The position numbers were made by a program, and so were the translations under genes. Of a stretch of DNA of 64,000 bases, positions 36,039 to 45,308 are shown one piece after another. Position 1 is the first letter of the stretch. Each line of letters starts with the position of its first letter. The DNA is from Candidatus Poribacteria bacterium (lineage in GTDB: Bacteria > Poribacteria > WGA-4E > PCPOR2b), in NCBI GenBank assembly GCA_022822785.1, contig JAJEAL010000048.1, positions 16,948 to 80,947 of the forward strand, given 5' to 3'. The notes under the pieces were generated by a model, which was given only the letters and a program-made list of their open reading frames with translations, ran no database searches and was not told the origin of the DNA.

Positions 36039-36368
36039 GTGTGCGTACTGCTTGACGAAAACCTAGACTGGCGATTGGTACGATATTTCGACGCTGATTT
36101 TCAAGTCGCGACGGTTTCTCGGCTTGGTTGGCAAGGAAAGCGAAACGGCGAACTACTTCAGCAAGCCGCGGCAACGTTTGACGCACTTGTAACAATAGAT
36201 AAGGGCATCGAACATCAACAGAGCCTCAGCAAATATGCTATCGGTGTCATTCTAATCTCTGCCAGAAGTAACCGTATTCAGGATATTCAACCCGCTATGT
36301 TAAAAGTAAATCAAGTGCTAAGGGAAGTTCGACCCGGACGAGTCATCTACGTGACTGCGCTCAGTTAG
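36039..36368 (+). CDS. DUF5615 PIN-like toxin
   Basis: About 109 residues. The PIN-like acidic residues are visible: LLDENLDWRLVRYF at the N-terminus, SRLGWQGKRNGELLQQA, and FDALVTIDKGIEHQQ. DUF5615 proteins are predicted RNases neutralised by DUF433 partners. I prefer the GTG at 36039, 15 nt after GGGAGG, since family proteins start just before LLDEN; the ATG at 36015 lies inside the palindrome. The stop abuts an IS5-type relic. Confidence 0.8.
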   Translation: MCVLLDENLDWRLVRYFDADFQVATVSRLGWQGKRNGELLQQAAATFDALVTIDKGIEHQQSLSKYAIGVILISARSNRIQDIQPAMLKVNQVLREVRPGRVIYVTALS

Positions 36369-36620
36369 TCTGTGCCGATGCTGGCTATCGCGGCGACTTA
36401 GGCGACTGGTTATATGCAACGCATCAGTGTCGATTGGATATCACCACTCCTGTGGGTCAATCGGGATTTGTGGTTGTCCCCTTTCGATGGATTGTGAAAC
36501 GTACTTTTTCTTGATTCGGTTGTTCGCCGATTGACTTTGGACTATGAACGATTGGCTGAGACCGCTGAGGCGATAGTGTACATTGCTTCCATTTACTTGA
36601 TGCGAAACCGTATCAAATGA
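36368..36620 (+). pseudogene. C-terminal relic of an IS5-family transposase
   Basis: Frame 1 reads VCADAGYRGDLGDWLYA and then VVVPFRWIVKRTFS before a stop; after a frameshift, frame 2 reads VVRRLTLDYERLAETAEAI and ends SIYLMRNRIK. Together these match the last 80 or so residues of IS5-type DDE transposases (VVPRRWVVERTFAW ... DYERL). The N-terminal two thirds are missing, and no terminal repeats were found. Confidence 0.75.
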
Positions 36621-36705
36621 TTTTTCAAACAGGTTCTAAAGAGGTAGTTGAATATGAGTTCAGAGTTTACTATATTTTGTATCCCACACTTAGAGAGGTG
36701 CATAA

Positions 36706-37575
36706 ATGGCAAGAGTGAATCGGGCAATTGAACTACTAGAACAGGGTCAACCAATCTATTATTCCGGTGCAGGAGAACTGAGCTACGAAGGGGGCGTGAA
36801 AGCGTCTCAGACGTGGGCGGATTATCTCGTGGTTGAACTGGAACACGGGCTTTTTAACCTTCCGGCATTGGACGCATTTATGAAAGGACTGGCAGCAAGC
36901 GGTCCCACGAAAAGTGGACATCACACGCCGGCAATCATTACCACCTTGCCAACGGACGGCACCGACGAACATGTCATGCGCGCAAATGCGTGGATGGTCA
37001 AACAGGTACTGGCGAGAGGTGTTCACGGTATCCTGCTTTGTCATGCGGAAACGCCCGGTGCGGTGAAGGCGTTCGTTGAAGCAGCCCGCTATCCGTTCCA
37101 CACGGTCGGCGTCGGAGAAGGGGTCGATGTAGGGCGGCGTGGCGCTGGGGGACAGGGCGGCGCGGCATCAATTTGGGGCATATCAACCGCGGAATATTTG
37201 GAGTGCGCCGATGTTTGGCCCCTAAACCCCAAAGGTGAAATCTTTCTCGGCTTGAAGATTGAAAACAAACGGGCACTGAGCAATGTTGAGGCGACGGTAC
37301 GGGTTCCTGGTATTGCCTTTGCTGAATGGGGGCCGGGGGATATGGGCATGTCGCACGGTTATAGCAACGCGCACGATCCACCCTACGCGGAAGATATGGC
37401 GAATGCACGAACCCGTGTTAAGGCTGCCTGCGACGCTGAAAATATCGCGTTCCTAGACGGTGTAACGCCGGACAATGTAGCTGAGAAAATCGACAGCGGT
37501 GTTCGCGTCGGTTCAGGTGGTGAAGAAGCTGCGAATGCCGGTCGCACATATACCAACCGCACAATGCCTTGGTAG
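36706..37575 (+). CDS. HpcH/HpaI aldolase/citrate lyase family protein
   Basis: 289 residues of the class II (metal-dependent) pyruvate aldolase family. The catalytic region shows VVELEHGLF near residue 44, GVHGILLCHAETPGAVKAFV, and a C-terminal GFAEWGPGDMGMSHG-like block (FAEWGPGDMGMSHGY). These enzymes cleave 4-hydroxy-2-keto acids. The glycine-rich VGRRGAGGQGGAA insertion resembles 2,4-dihydroxyhept-2-ene-dioate aldolases. AGAGG precedes the ATG. It is isolated from other catabolic genes. Confidence 0.85.
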   Translation: MARVNRAIELLEQGQPIYYSGAGELSYEGGVKASQTWADYLVVELEHGLFNLPALDAFMKGLAASGPTKSGHHTPAIITTLPTDGTDEHVMRANAWMVKQVLARGVHGILLCHAETPGAVKAFVEAARYPFHTVGVGEGVDVGRRGAGGQGGAASIWGISTAEYLECADVWPLNPKGEIFLGLKIENKRALSNVEATVRVPGIAFAEWGPGDMGMSHGYSNAHDPPYAEDMANARTRVKAACDAENIAFLDGVTPDNVAEKIDSGVRVGSGGEEAANAGRTYTNRTMPW

Positions 37576-37584
37576 GAAAATTGA

Positions 37585-38676
37585 TTAATCCTTGAGTAGC
37601 TGCCTGACGGCTGTTGCGGCACGTTGTGTATCCTTTAACGGTGTAACGGGACTTTCATCCGTCAAGGCAGTCTCAAGGGTTGTCTCCAGATTTTCAATGC
37701 TAGACCGCATCACTGAGGCGTGACGCATAATTTCCGAATAAGCTTGTTCCCGTTTCGGACGACGATAGGTTTTGCGATCGACCTCCAAGATAATCACTCG
37801 CTTACCGCTGCTTGCGGCTTCGCATACCATTGAGAAGCTGTCTTCGGTAACGACAATCACATCCGACAGCGCGAAAATTGTCCCTACCGGATCCGCGAGT
37901 GCCCGTTCACCATGTGCTAAGACAAGAATTGGACAGTATTGGGCATTTGAAAGTTGGTTGCTAATCAGATTTTCGACGGGGGGTGGGGTACGACGGGAGG
38001 TAGTCAACAAAAGCTGATTATCCCACCTCGTTGCGAACCGTTGCAAGGTTTCGATGAAACGGGCGGCGGTTGTTTCTGTAATTGTATTGTGTTGGTCTTC
38101 ACCACCAATCAGGATTCCAATCCGTCTCTGATCGGAAAGCTCTAAATCTGTGCGGAGCGCTTTGCGCTGCGCGTTCAATTTTTCGGGACAGACGCGATTG
38201 GGGACTCCAAGCGTCTTGCAAATGTTGCCTCTATTACGGCGGGGCCAATACATCTGGGGAAGGATAGCGAGATCGAAGTGGTGAACACCGACCGGCGAAG
38301 GACGGCGGCAGGTAACTGTCTTTGCGTTTAGGAGCTGTCCGAGGAGGAGATTAGGTGCGGCAACGGCTGAACCGGTTGAAAGAATAAAATCAGGCTCAAG
38401 GACATCAATTTCCTTCAATATGTCTCGCCGGAGTGCCATGCGTAAGCACGTTCTGATAAGTCGGCGCGGCAGTCTAAATCCGCCCAATAAACGTATTAAC
38501 ACCCGTAGCAGATTATCCCGCCGTTTACTACGAAACATGACATCAATCCAGTGATACTCGCATTCTGGCATCCGCTCAACCACACCTAAAGACTGATTAT
38601 AATGACCGGGCTTCCCGTCACTTAAGAGAATAGCTTGCATAGAAGTGATTAAATTACGAAAAGGGCGACAGCGCAT
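37585..38676 (-). CDS. ELM1-family protein (mitochondrial fission ELM1-like, GT-B-like fold)
   Basis: About 363 residues. The ELM1/DUF1022 signatures are AILLSDGKPGHYNQSLGV at the N-terminus, ILSTGSAVAAPNLLLGQLLNAKTV, GILIGGEDQHN and SDVIVVTEDSFSMVCEAASSGKRVI. The family resembles glycosyltransferases; bacterial members sit near lipid A or envelope glycan genes. The start is either 38676 (MRCRPFRN) or 38640 (MQAILLSDG); the second matches the family N-terminus and neither has a clear ribosome site. It lies 11 nt after the STAS gene. Confidence 0.8.
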   Translation of the reverse strand: MRCRPFRNLITSMQAILLSDGKPGHYNQSLGVVERMPECEYHWIDVMFRSKRRDNLLRVLIRLLGGFRLPRRLIRTCLRMALRRDILKEIDVLEPDFILSTGSAVAAPNLLLGQLLNAKTVTCRRPSPVGVHHFDLAILPQMYWPRRNRGNICKTLGVPNRVCPEKLNAQRKALRTDLELSDQRRIGILIGGEDQHNTITETTAARFIETLQRFATRWDNQLLLTTSRRTPPPVENLISNQLSNAQYCPILVLAHGERALADPVGTIFALSDVIVVTEDSFSMVCEAASSGKRVIILEVDRKTYRRPKREQAYSEIMRHASVMRSSIENLETTLETALTDESPVTPLKDTQRAATAVRQLLKD

Positions 38677-38687
38677 CAGTAGCACGC

Positions 38688-39026
38688 CTAGAAATCCACC
38701 AACGCCGTCTCCTCCGAAGCAAAGATTTCGATGGTTTGGGATAGACCAATAACATCGAAAATATGTCGCATCTGATCTGATGGATGGGCAACACGTAAGA
38801 CCTGTCCTTTGCTGCGCATCTTCCAAATCAGCTTGACAATAACACCAAACCCGCTGCTTGTGATAAAGCTTTGCCGGTCAAAACGAAGCAAAATTTTCGT
38901 CGAATTGGTGCTTTGGTCATAAGCCGCGTTTATTCCTTCTGCTGAGTCTTCGGTAAAATAACCAGCAATGTCAAAAATCGAGATTTCTCCAATGCATCTG
39001 ACTGTTATTTGAGGTACTGACCGCAT
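38688..39026 (-). CDS. STAS-domain anti-anti-sigma factor-like protein
   Basis: 112 residues of SpoIIAA/RsbV type: ISIFDIAGYFTEDSAEGIN, the phosphorylatable Ser region FITSSGFGVIVKLIW and a VLRVAHPSDQMRHIFDVIGL C-terminal part. Such proteins are switched by serine phosphorylation and free sigma factors from anti-sigma kinases. No RsbW-like kinase is nearby. AGGAGAG lies about 15 nt before the ATG. The ELM1 gene follows closely, so it may respond to the same signal. Confidence 0.85.
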   Translation of the reverse strand: MRSVPQITVRCIGEISIFDIAGYFTEDSAEGINAAYDQSTNSTKILLRFDRQSFITSSGFGVIVKLIWKMRSKGQVLRVAHPSDQMRHIFDVIGLSQTIEIFASEETALVDF

Positions 39027-39239
39027 ATACTGTAATCCGCTCTCCTTTCAGGTTTCAAGGCAGACAAGCCCATCTGTAGTGAAGATTTTAACCGATTAGA
39101 AAAACAGTGTCAATAGAGTAGATGGACGTTTGTCATTGAGGAGATGAGCGGATCAACGGATTTTACGTCGAAATTGTGTTACATTTCTGTAAGGAGCCGG
39201 TATTTCGCGACATTTCGTTACTGTTTAAGGAGAGCACCA

Positions 39240-40046
39240 ATGACCAGCACCATTCAGCAGGGCAAACCGTTTTCTGAGGAAGAAACACAACGGATTGTCG
39301 AACAGTTCAACCGTGACGGATACTATTTCTTGGGCGAGGTATTTACTCAAGCAGAAGCAGCTACCCTTAAAGCGTTAATGGAGCAAAAGTATAACGACCC
39401 GCGTATGCACGATGAGGCAGGAGATCACATCCGTGGTATCAGCCTGATGCGCATGTTCGAATACCACGAGGCTTACCGAGATCTCATCGTGCGAGAGCCT
39501 TATGTTAGCCTTGCCGAGGCAATTTTGGGGGAGGACTGCCACATGATGTCCCAAAATGCCTTACGCTACGCCCCCGGACAAGGGGGTGGCTGGCATAGTG
39601 ATGATAAACTCCATTTTCCACTGCCGGACGATTTGCCTCGACACGACCCACGTATCACGCTGCCCTGCTTTGTTATCAACGTGCTCATCCCGCTCATCGA
39701 TATTGAGACTATAGACGATGGTCCAACGCAGGTTGTCCCCGGCAGCCATTATTCAGGCCGCAGACCACCGGCTGAAGAGAACCCGACATTTGAGGGGAAG
39801 GGCCCCATCAGCTTCTTCACAAAGGCAGGCGGTGCCTATATGTTTAATAGCCAAGTTTGGCATCGTGGGGCCCCTAATAACCGCAATCAGATCCGGTACG
39901 TTGCAGCCGTTACATACAGCCAGCGCATCATTGCACAGCGGCTCTATCCGTTTATCGACTACCGGATGCCTGAACATGTCTTTGACGGAGGGGATGAACG
40001 GCTCCAAAGACTGTTGGGAAGGCATAAGAAGGGAGCCTTCGGCTAA
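39240..40046 (+). CDS. phytanoyl-CoA dioxygenase (PhyH) family protein, copy 2
   Basis: 268 residues. The iron-binding His and Asp are in GGGWHSDDKLHFPLP, the distal His in SQVWHRGAPNNRNQIRYV. The core QVVPGSHYSGR is typical of PhyH. The substrate is unknown. The start at 39240 has TAAGGAG 9 nt upstream; an earlier in-frame ATG at 39144 lacks one. trmB begins 4 nt downstream, so the two are probably co-transcribed. Confidence 0.88.
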   Translation: MTSTIQQGKPFSEEETQRIVEQFNRDGYYFLGEVFTQAEAATLKALMEQKYNDPRMHDEAGDHIRGISLMRMFEYHEAYRDLIVREPYVSLAEAILGEDCHMMSQNALRYAPGQGGGWHSDDKLHFPLPDDLPRHDPRITLPCFVINVLIPLIDIETIDDGPTQVVPGSHYSGRRPPAEENPTFEGKGPISFFTKAGGAYMFNSQVWHRGAPNNRNQIRYVAAVTYSQRIIAQRLYPFIDYRMPEHVFDGGDERLQRLLGRHKKGAFG

Positions 40047-40050
40047 GTAT

Positions 40051-40728
40051 ATGCACGAATTGCGCTACCGAAAGTTCTTTGAGCTCATGGCGGGACGGTC
40101 CGCTCTAATCGATCTCAGGAAAGATAAACAGACCAGTCTGACCGAAATCGCTCGCCCGATTGATTGGCAGGCACTCTTTGGGAACGAGAACCCCGTGGAG
40201 ATAGAAATCGGATGCGGTAAGGGACGTTTTCTGCTCGAAGCTTCAAGACAACACCCAGAAACTAACTACGTTGGCATCGAGCGAGCACTAAAATACGTTC
40301 AGCGCACAAAAGAGCGGTTGCTAAAAGGAAAAACTACGGGGGTTTTCCTTATTTGGAGCGATGCCGCTTACCTCGTCGATCAGTACATCGGGGAAGACAC
40401 TGTCGAAGCGTATCATGTGTACTTTCCTGATCCGTGGCCCAAGAAACGGCATCGCAAGCGTCGGCTGTTTCGGAACGAAGTTTGGCTGCGTGGATTGGTT
40501 CGGACCCTGCATCCGAGCAGCGGACGTATTCATATCGCTACCGACTACGCAGCGTATTTCTATGAAATCCACGCCTGTCTCACAAATACGCCGCCGTTGG
40601 TCTACCTCCCACCAGACTCACTTGAGATAGAACATATCCCAACCAGTTTCGAGATAAAGTATCAAGCGGAAGGGCGGAAAATTTACCGCGCGGTCTATCA
40701 GATGGATTCAGCTTCCCACAAAGCGTAA
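40051..40728 (+). CDS. trmB: tRNA (guanine(46)-N7)-methyltransferase
   Basis: About 225 residues. The SAM site EIEIGCGKGRFLLEAS and the TrmB signature VYFPDPWPKKRHRKRRL are both intact; THFEIKY-like TSFEIKYQAEGRKIYRAVY closes the protein. It makes m7G46 in tRNA variable loops. The ATG at 40051 directly follows the PhyH stop; another ATG at 40087 (MAGRSALID) is possible. The frame is open far upstream into the PhyH gene, but that part is a shadow. Confidence 0.93.
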   Translation: MHELRYRKFFELMAGRSALIDLRKDKQTSLTEIARPIDWQALFGNENPVEIEIGCGKGRFLLEASRQHPETNYVGIERALKYVQRTKERLLKGKTTGVFLIWSDAAYLVDQYIGEDTVEAYHVYFPDPWPKKRHRKRRLFRNEVWLRGLVRTLHPSSGRIHIATDYAAYFYEIHACLTNTPPLVYLPPDSLEIEHIPTSFEIKYQAEGRKIYRAVYQMDSASHKA

Positions 40729-40836
40729 AATTCATGTTTAGAAACTGTGCACGAAAACCTGAGTTTCTGGCAAAAACTCAGTTTCTCCTCGTGTACGATT
40801 TTTAACGTTTCACGCGCTTTTGACATGAATCTGCTT

Positions 40837-42306
40837 CTATACCTCATCAAACGGGTACAGCTTCCGACCCAGATTGTGGAACGGTAACTCTTTCCCTACC
40901 GGATCATGCACGCTCGGCTCGGATACCACGTGGATTGCTCCTGCCCACGACTCAAACCCCGCCCGAAAATGTGCTGAAGATTTGACTCCAATGTAACGCA
41001 TCTGACGCGGATCTAATCCCATGCTTCTTGAAAAAGCGGTGTCGAACGGTTGCTCCCGCTGCGTCACCAACAGCACATGAATCCCGTCCTGCCGGATATA
41101 TGCCGAGGGCCCCATGCTGCTTTCCAAACCGGCATTCCGCGGTCCATCGTAACGGAAGTGCCCATCTGAAAGCGCGATGACCTCCGCCGTCATACGCACC
41201 GGTTGCCCCTGAAGCGGCGTTGATTTCGCGCCTACATCTAAGGTTAGTGTCGCTCCTGCGCCTGCCTCTTGACATGCCTCTACCGCTTCCGGATCGACAA
41301 TATACAAGATACATGCATCCTCCAACCCCGCTTCGATGAATGTCTGCAATACACCGGTACTATCGCCCGGCGAACCACCGCCGGTATTGTCATTTCTATC
41401 AGCAAAGATCGCTGGAAATTTCCCGTCCGCCGTCGCTTGGGCTAGGGCTTCGCGGGTCGGTGGCATCGGCGCTTGCCAGTCCTCGCGACGCTCCCAGATC
41501 CATGCCGCCAGTTCATCCGCATACTGCTGTGCCAAATCCAGATCATTGTCAGTCACAATATAAACCGACGCCCCCATATCCGGGATGTCAGCTAACGGAT
41601 AGCAGGTCGCAATCGAACCGCAAATCACGCCCGGTTGTGCTTCAATTCTATGTAATTCAGCAATTGCCTCCCGCATCGGCGGGTGTGCCGTGACCTGATT
41701 CAATCCCCAAACCATCGGAATCTGGTGTAGTGCCATGGTAGGACATAACCCCTCCCGGTGAATCCCAGCTAGCACATCGGCGCATTCACGGGCGCGTTCC
41801 GCCTGATCAATCTCCGGGTAGGTCTCCCTTCCAATTAACACATCGGCCATCTCGATCATTCGACGGGAAACGTTGGAATGGATGTCCAACTCCGCCAAGA
41901 TAGGCACCTGCGGACCAACCAATTCTCGCACAGCTGTCAGGATATGCCCTTCGCCATCGTTAATTCCCTCCGCGACCATCGCGCCGTGCAGATTGAGCAG
42001 TACACCATCAACAGGCCCTGCTTCAGCCATTCTGTCCAGCATATCTTTTAAGATGGCATCAAAAATAGATCGAGGCGTGGGGCCACTCGGATGCGCGTTG
42101 GCAAAAATCGTGGGAATCAGCTCAAATCCGTGCGTTTCTGCCCCATCAATGAATCCACCGATGGTCGAGTTAGTTCCACGAAATTTGTTGATGATTTCGT
42201 TTCCAACTAGATAACCAAAACGCTGATTACGGTAACTCTCCCAAGTAGTGGCAACGGTAGTAAAAGTGCTCGTCTCATGACCAATCCCGCCGGTAATGAC
42301 TCTCAT
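40837..42306 (-). CDS. M81 family metallopeptidase (MlrC-like)
   Basis: About 489 residues with the N-terminal DUF1485 and C-terminal MlrC domains. Zinc-site residues: ITGGIGHETSTF, GVLLNLHGAMVAEG, AELDIHSNVS and a GRETYPEID block. MlrC of microcystin degraders cleaves small cyclic peptide products; homologues in Poribacteria and others have unknown substrates. Start at 42306 (ATGAGA) has AAAGGAG 10 nt upstream; ATG at 42315 is 2 nt from the same site and less likely. Confidence 0.9.
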   Translation of the reverse strand: MRVITGGIGHETSTFTTVATTWESYRNQRFGYLVGNEIINKFRGTNSTIGGFIDGAETHGFELIPTIFANAHPSGPTPRSIFDAILKDMLDRMAEAGPVDGVLLNLHGAMVAEGINDGEGHILTAVRELVGPQVPILAELDIHSNVSRRMIEMADVLIGRETYPEIDQAERARECADVLAGIHREGLCPTMALHQIPMVWGLNQVTAHPPMREAIAELHRIEAQPGVICGSIATCYPLADIPDMGASVYIVTDNDLDLAQQYADELAAWIWERREDWQAPMPPTREALAQATADGKFPAIFADRNDNTGGGSPGDSTGVLQTFIEAGLEDACILYIVDPEAVEACQEAGAGATLTLDVGAKSTPLQGQPVRMTAEVIALSDGHFRYDGPRNAGLESSMGPSAYIRQDGIHVLLVTQREQPFDTAFSRSMGLDPRQMRYIGVKSSAHFRAGFESWAGAIHVVSEPSVHDPVGKELPFHNLGRKLYPFDEV

Positions 42307-42396
42307 TCGTTTCATACTCCTTTTCTAAAAAGAGGGTTATTTTTACCACACAGTTTTTACAAATGCAGATGCTTGGATTATCGAATCGTTGGTAAT

Positions 42397-42657
42397 TATA
42401 GTAGATTTTAGAATTACTTAGACACTTTCAATGCACAATCAACCCCCTAAATCCCCCTTATCAGGGGGACTTTGGGAAATGTTCACTTATTTGTCCAATT
42501 CACCATAATTAGACACTCCAAACCGGTGCGGTTAGGAAAACGAAACTACCGTTTTCCCGTTTGGTAGGCGCAGTTTCTAACTGCGCCGATGCGGTGCGGT
42601 TGGAAACCGCACCTACCGGGGGGCGAAAGTGTCCATTTATTTTTAGAATCCACTATA
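42397..42657. mobile_element. two adjacent or nested IS630-related MITEs
   Basis: Outer ends are TATAGTAGATTTTAGAATTA at 42397 and, reverse-complemented, TATAGTGGATTCTAAAAATA ending at 42657. An inner end (reverse complement TATGGTGAATTGGACAAATA) stops at 42507, so 42397-42507 is a complete small element and 42508-42657 a second one with a shortened left end. The second contains GGTAGGCGCAGTTTCTAACT and GGTGCGGTTGGAAACCGCAC hairpins. No gene occurs in 42316-42757. Confidence 0.65.
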
Positions 42658-42757
42658 GTTCCCGATCGAGGTGTGATGCTGTAGCAGCAATTAAACGATG
42701 ACAAAGGGTTAGTAATTCGCGCCAGATCAAATTGCTGTGTTATGGCAGCAATTGAAA

Positions 42758-43258
42758 TCATTTTTCAATCCGACTTAACGGCATGATAAACGCCAAACTC
42801 GGTTCTTCACGCTCCATCGGCTCAACGGCAAAACCCATAGACAGCTTGAGCTGATGGTTTTCGGAGTGATCCATGTCGCTGACCGATCGAACTTGATAAC
42901 AACCAAGCGCCTTCGCTCGGTTCAACGTATATTCTTGCAATGCCCTGCCGATACCTTGCCGCCTAAAAGCTGCCTTCACACCGAACGCAATAATCTTTGC
43001 TTCTCGCAGATTCTTGCCGTGCAGCTGAATAGGTGGCTGGTCGCGGTCATGGGGGCCGATGTCCCAAACCACAAACATGAGAAATCCAACAATATCCCCA
43101 TCCCGTTTGGCAGCTAAGAAGTAACGGGCGAACCGTTCAAAATACGAATTAAACGCCCAACCTGTTTGGTTTTCATGCGCGATGATATCAACCAATTCCG
43201 CCCACTCCGGATGATCGGGGGTCATCTCTTCGATGGAGACGTTCGGTAATGTGTGCAT
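42758..43258 (-). CDS. GNAT family N-acetyltransferase
   Basis: 166 residues. The acetyl-CoA loop is FRRQGIGRALQEYTLNRA, preceded by AKIIAFGVKAA and followed by SENHQLKLSMGFAVEP, in GNAT order. Substrate unknown. AAAGG lies about 11 nt before the ATG. No clear operon partner; MITEs lie on both sides (42397-42657 and 43282-43307). Confidence 0.85.
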   Translation of the reverse strand: MHTLPNVSIEEMTPDHPEWAELVDIIAHENQTGWAFNSYFERFARYFLAAKRDGDIVGFLMFVVWDIGPHDRDQPPIQLHGKNLREAKIIAFGVKAAFRRQGIGRALQEYTLNRAKALGCYQVRSVSDMDHSENHQLKLSMGFAVEPMEREEPSLAFIMPLSRIEK

Positions 43259-43281
43259 CCGTTGTTAACCTTTATTTTATC

Positions 43282-43307
43282 TATAGTAGATTTTAGAATT
43301 CACCATA
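43282..43307. repeat. 26-bp minimal IS630-MITE end pair
   Basis: TATAGTAGATTTTAG joined to AATTCACCATA: a left end directly fused to a right end of the same family, with no interior. It could be an excision footprint or the smallest deletion derivative. Confidence 0.5.
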
Positions 43308-43368
43308 GTTGATTTCTGATTAAACAGTCACCTCCCGCTAGCATGTCGGTCAGTTGTGAACAAACCTC

Positions 43369-44472
43369 TCATGCTGGCAACCATCGCTCATAAAACCGCT
43401 GCCAATTCCGATACATTACATTAGCGATGTCTGCCTCAGCATAGCCGCGTTTATCAAGAATAGCGGCAATTTTCTGATAATCTGCCACAGTATCAATTTC
43501 ATACGGGGCACCGTCTTTGCCCCCTTGACCGTCCGTATCCCCACCGATGGCAGCGTGCTGCGAATTGCCTGCTAACTGGCAGACGTGGTCAATGTAGTTG
43601 ACCAGATGTTCTAACGTAACCGCCTCTCTCGGGAAAACGCTGCGACGTGGCGGAATGTCCCCGCCCCAATCAATGCCCGCTTCTGCGTAAATCATCCACG
43701 TATCCATTGACGTCCCGATAACGCCCCCGCGTTCTAGGAGGGCTTTGAGCTGTTCGTCGGAAAACTGTCGTTCGCCGGGTGTCAACGCGCGGCAGTTCTG
43801 GTGGCTTGCCATCACCGGTCCGGCGAATAGGTTCAATGCGCTCCAAAACGCTTCATCAGCGGTATGGGTGAGGTCAAGAATCATCCCTAGCTCTTCCATT
43901 TCGCGCAGCAGCGGTTTGGCGGGAGGCAACAACCCGCCGGGTCTGCCTGTTCCGTGAGAATAGGTGCTGATGCCGTAATGCGCCAAGTTAATTGTGCACA
44001 GTCCGCTTTCCCACCATTCATGGACATGTTGGGGCCAGAGGATGGGGTCTGCCCCCTCCATACCGAGAACCATGCCAACCGGCAAATCCGCATAGTCCGT
44101 AGCTTCTGACCATGTTCGCATATGTTCGCTGAAATCACCACGATTCCTCAAGATACGGGCTTCGCCTCTGCACTCTAGAATCCGATAGTAGGCGAGGTGT
44201 GCTTGCGCCGCAGCATAGGCGACATCACCGCTCCGGTATCCCCAGATGGGACTGTTTTCGCGCTGAATTCGTCCCGTTATTTTAACCAGTGCTGCTGCAA
44301 TTTTTCCGCGTCGCATCTCCGGAAGTGAGGCCATCGTTCCAGCAGCGGGCCACCGATCCCCTTCCCGCGATCCCGATTGAACAGCTCTGACCTCTTCAAT
44401 CGGTAAGGTCAGATCTCGATTGAGGTCAATCGCACCATACGCCATCGGGTAGTCACCGTCAAAAATTAACAC
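43369..44472 (-). CDS. M19 family membrane dipeptidase
   Basis: 367 residues of renal-dipeptidase type. Metal ligands: DGD near the N-terminus (LIFDGDYP), Glu in LGMEGADPI, His in ILDLTHTADEAFW and ASHQNCRAL, and Asp in AIGGDTDGQGG. It would hydrolyse dipeptides, perhaps D-amino-acid containing. No signal peptide is visible, so it is likely cytoplasmic. GTG start with GAGG 7 nt upstream. A PhyH gene starts upstream on the same strand. Confidence 0.88.
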   Translation of the reverse strand: MLIFDGDYPMAYGAIDLNRDLTLPIEEVRAVQSGSREGDRWPAAGTMASLPEMRRGKIAAALVKITGRIQRENSPIWGYRSGDVAYAAAQAHLAYYRILECRGEARILRNRGDFSEHMRTWSEATDYADLPVGMVLGMEGADPILWPQHVHEWWESGLCTINLAHYGISTYSHGTGRPGGLLPPAKPLLREMEELGMILDLTHTADEAFWSALNLFAGPVMASHQNCRALTPGERQFSDEQLKALLERGGVIGTSMDTWMIYAEAGIDWGGDIPPRRSVFPREAVTLEHLVNYIDHVCQLAGNSQHAAIGGDTDGQGGKDGAPYEIDTVADYQKIAAILDKRGYAEADIANVMYRNWQRFYERWLPA

Positions 44473-44529
44473 GGTTTACCTCCGTCTTCCGTTGCAATCC
44501 ACTGTAAAATAAAAAGCTCATGTAAAAAA

Positions 44530-45255
44530 TCAGCTGCGCAACTGATACGCAATCGCATACGCACACTTATGAACCCCAGAGTTGTTGGGCTCAGAGCGGT
44601 GCCACGTGTAATTGGTAAAGAACGCCGCATCTCCCGGCGCCATGGGCAATAGCACTTCCCCAGAAAAATCGATCTCCGCTATCGGAATGCGCCATCGCGT
44701 GAACGCTTCGCCACTTCGGGCGGTGTGAAAGCTCGGCTCATCGTAGTAAGCCTCATGCTCGATCAACCTCCACGATTGGTGCGAGCCGGGCATGATTGCC
44801 AACGCGCATCCATCGACCCCCACCTCATCAAGAGCAATCCACGAATTGCACCCCTGCTCAGGCGCCAAATGCCAATAGAACGAATCTTGGTGGAAAAACG
44901 ATTGGCCGCTGATGGTGCGATGCTTAATCAATGCCTGATCAGTGAAACGTTTGACAGGACCGCCGAGTAGTTGTTCCATTGCGCTCTCCAAGTTTGAGTG
45001 GTCGGCTATCTCTTTGAAAATCCGTTCCTGCATCGCGGGACGTTGTACACCAATCGGAACGACCCCGCCCTCCTTATTTCGGAACTTTGACGGATTAAGC
45101 ACCTGAAAATGGGTGTCGGGCCAATCGTGGTCGCCAGCTAGTAACTCCATGAGACGATTACGTACTCGACAACCCTCTTCGGGTGAAATTAATCCACGCA
45201 CGACGGTGTACCCTTCGGTTCTATATTGCTCTAGCTGTTCTTCGGTCAGCTGCAT
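44530..45255 (-). CDS. phytanoyl-CoA dioxygenase (PhyH) family protein, copy 3
   Basis: 241 residues. Iron ligands: SFFHQDSFYWHLAPEQG (His, Asp) and NYTWHRSEPNNSGVHKCAYA (distal His). The central block GCALAIMPGSHQSW is PhyH-typical. Substrate unknown. The start at 45255 has AGGAGAG 6 nt upstream; an earlier in-frame ATG at 45294 is not needed. It lies between an M19 dipeptidase and a GNAT on the same strand. Confidence 0.88.
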   Translation of the reverse strand: MQLTEEQLEQYRTEGYTVVRGLISPEEGCRVRNRLMELLAGDHDWPDTHFQVLNPSKFRNKEGGVVPIGVQRPAMQERIFKEIADHSNLESAMEQLLGGPVKRFTDQALIKHRTISGQSFFHQDSFYWHLAPEQGCNSWIALDEVGVDGCALAIMPGSHQSWRLIEHEAYYDEPSFHTARSGEAFTRWRIPIAEIDFSGEVLLPMAPGDAAFFTNYTWHRSEPNNSGVHKCAYAIAYQLRS

Positions 45256-45308
45256 GTCGTCTCTCCTAATCATACGAGTTGGTATTAGTCCCAATTTTTC
45301 TTTGTCTT

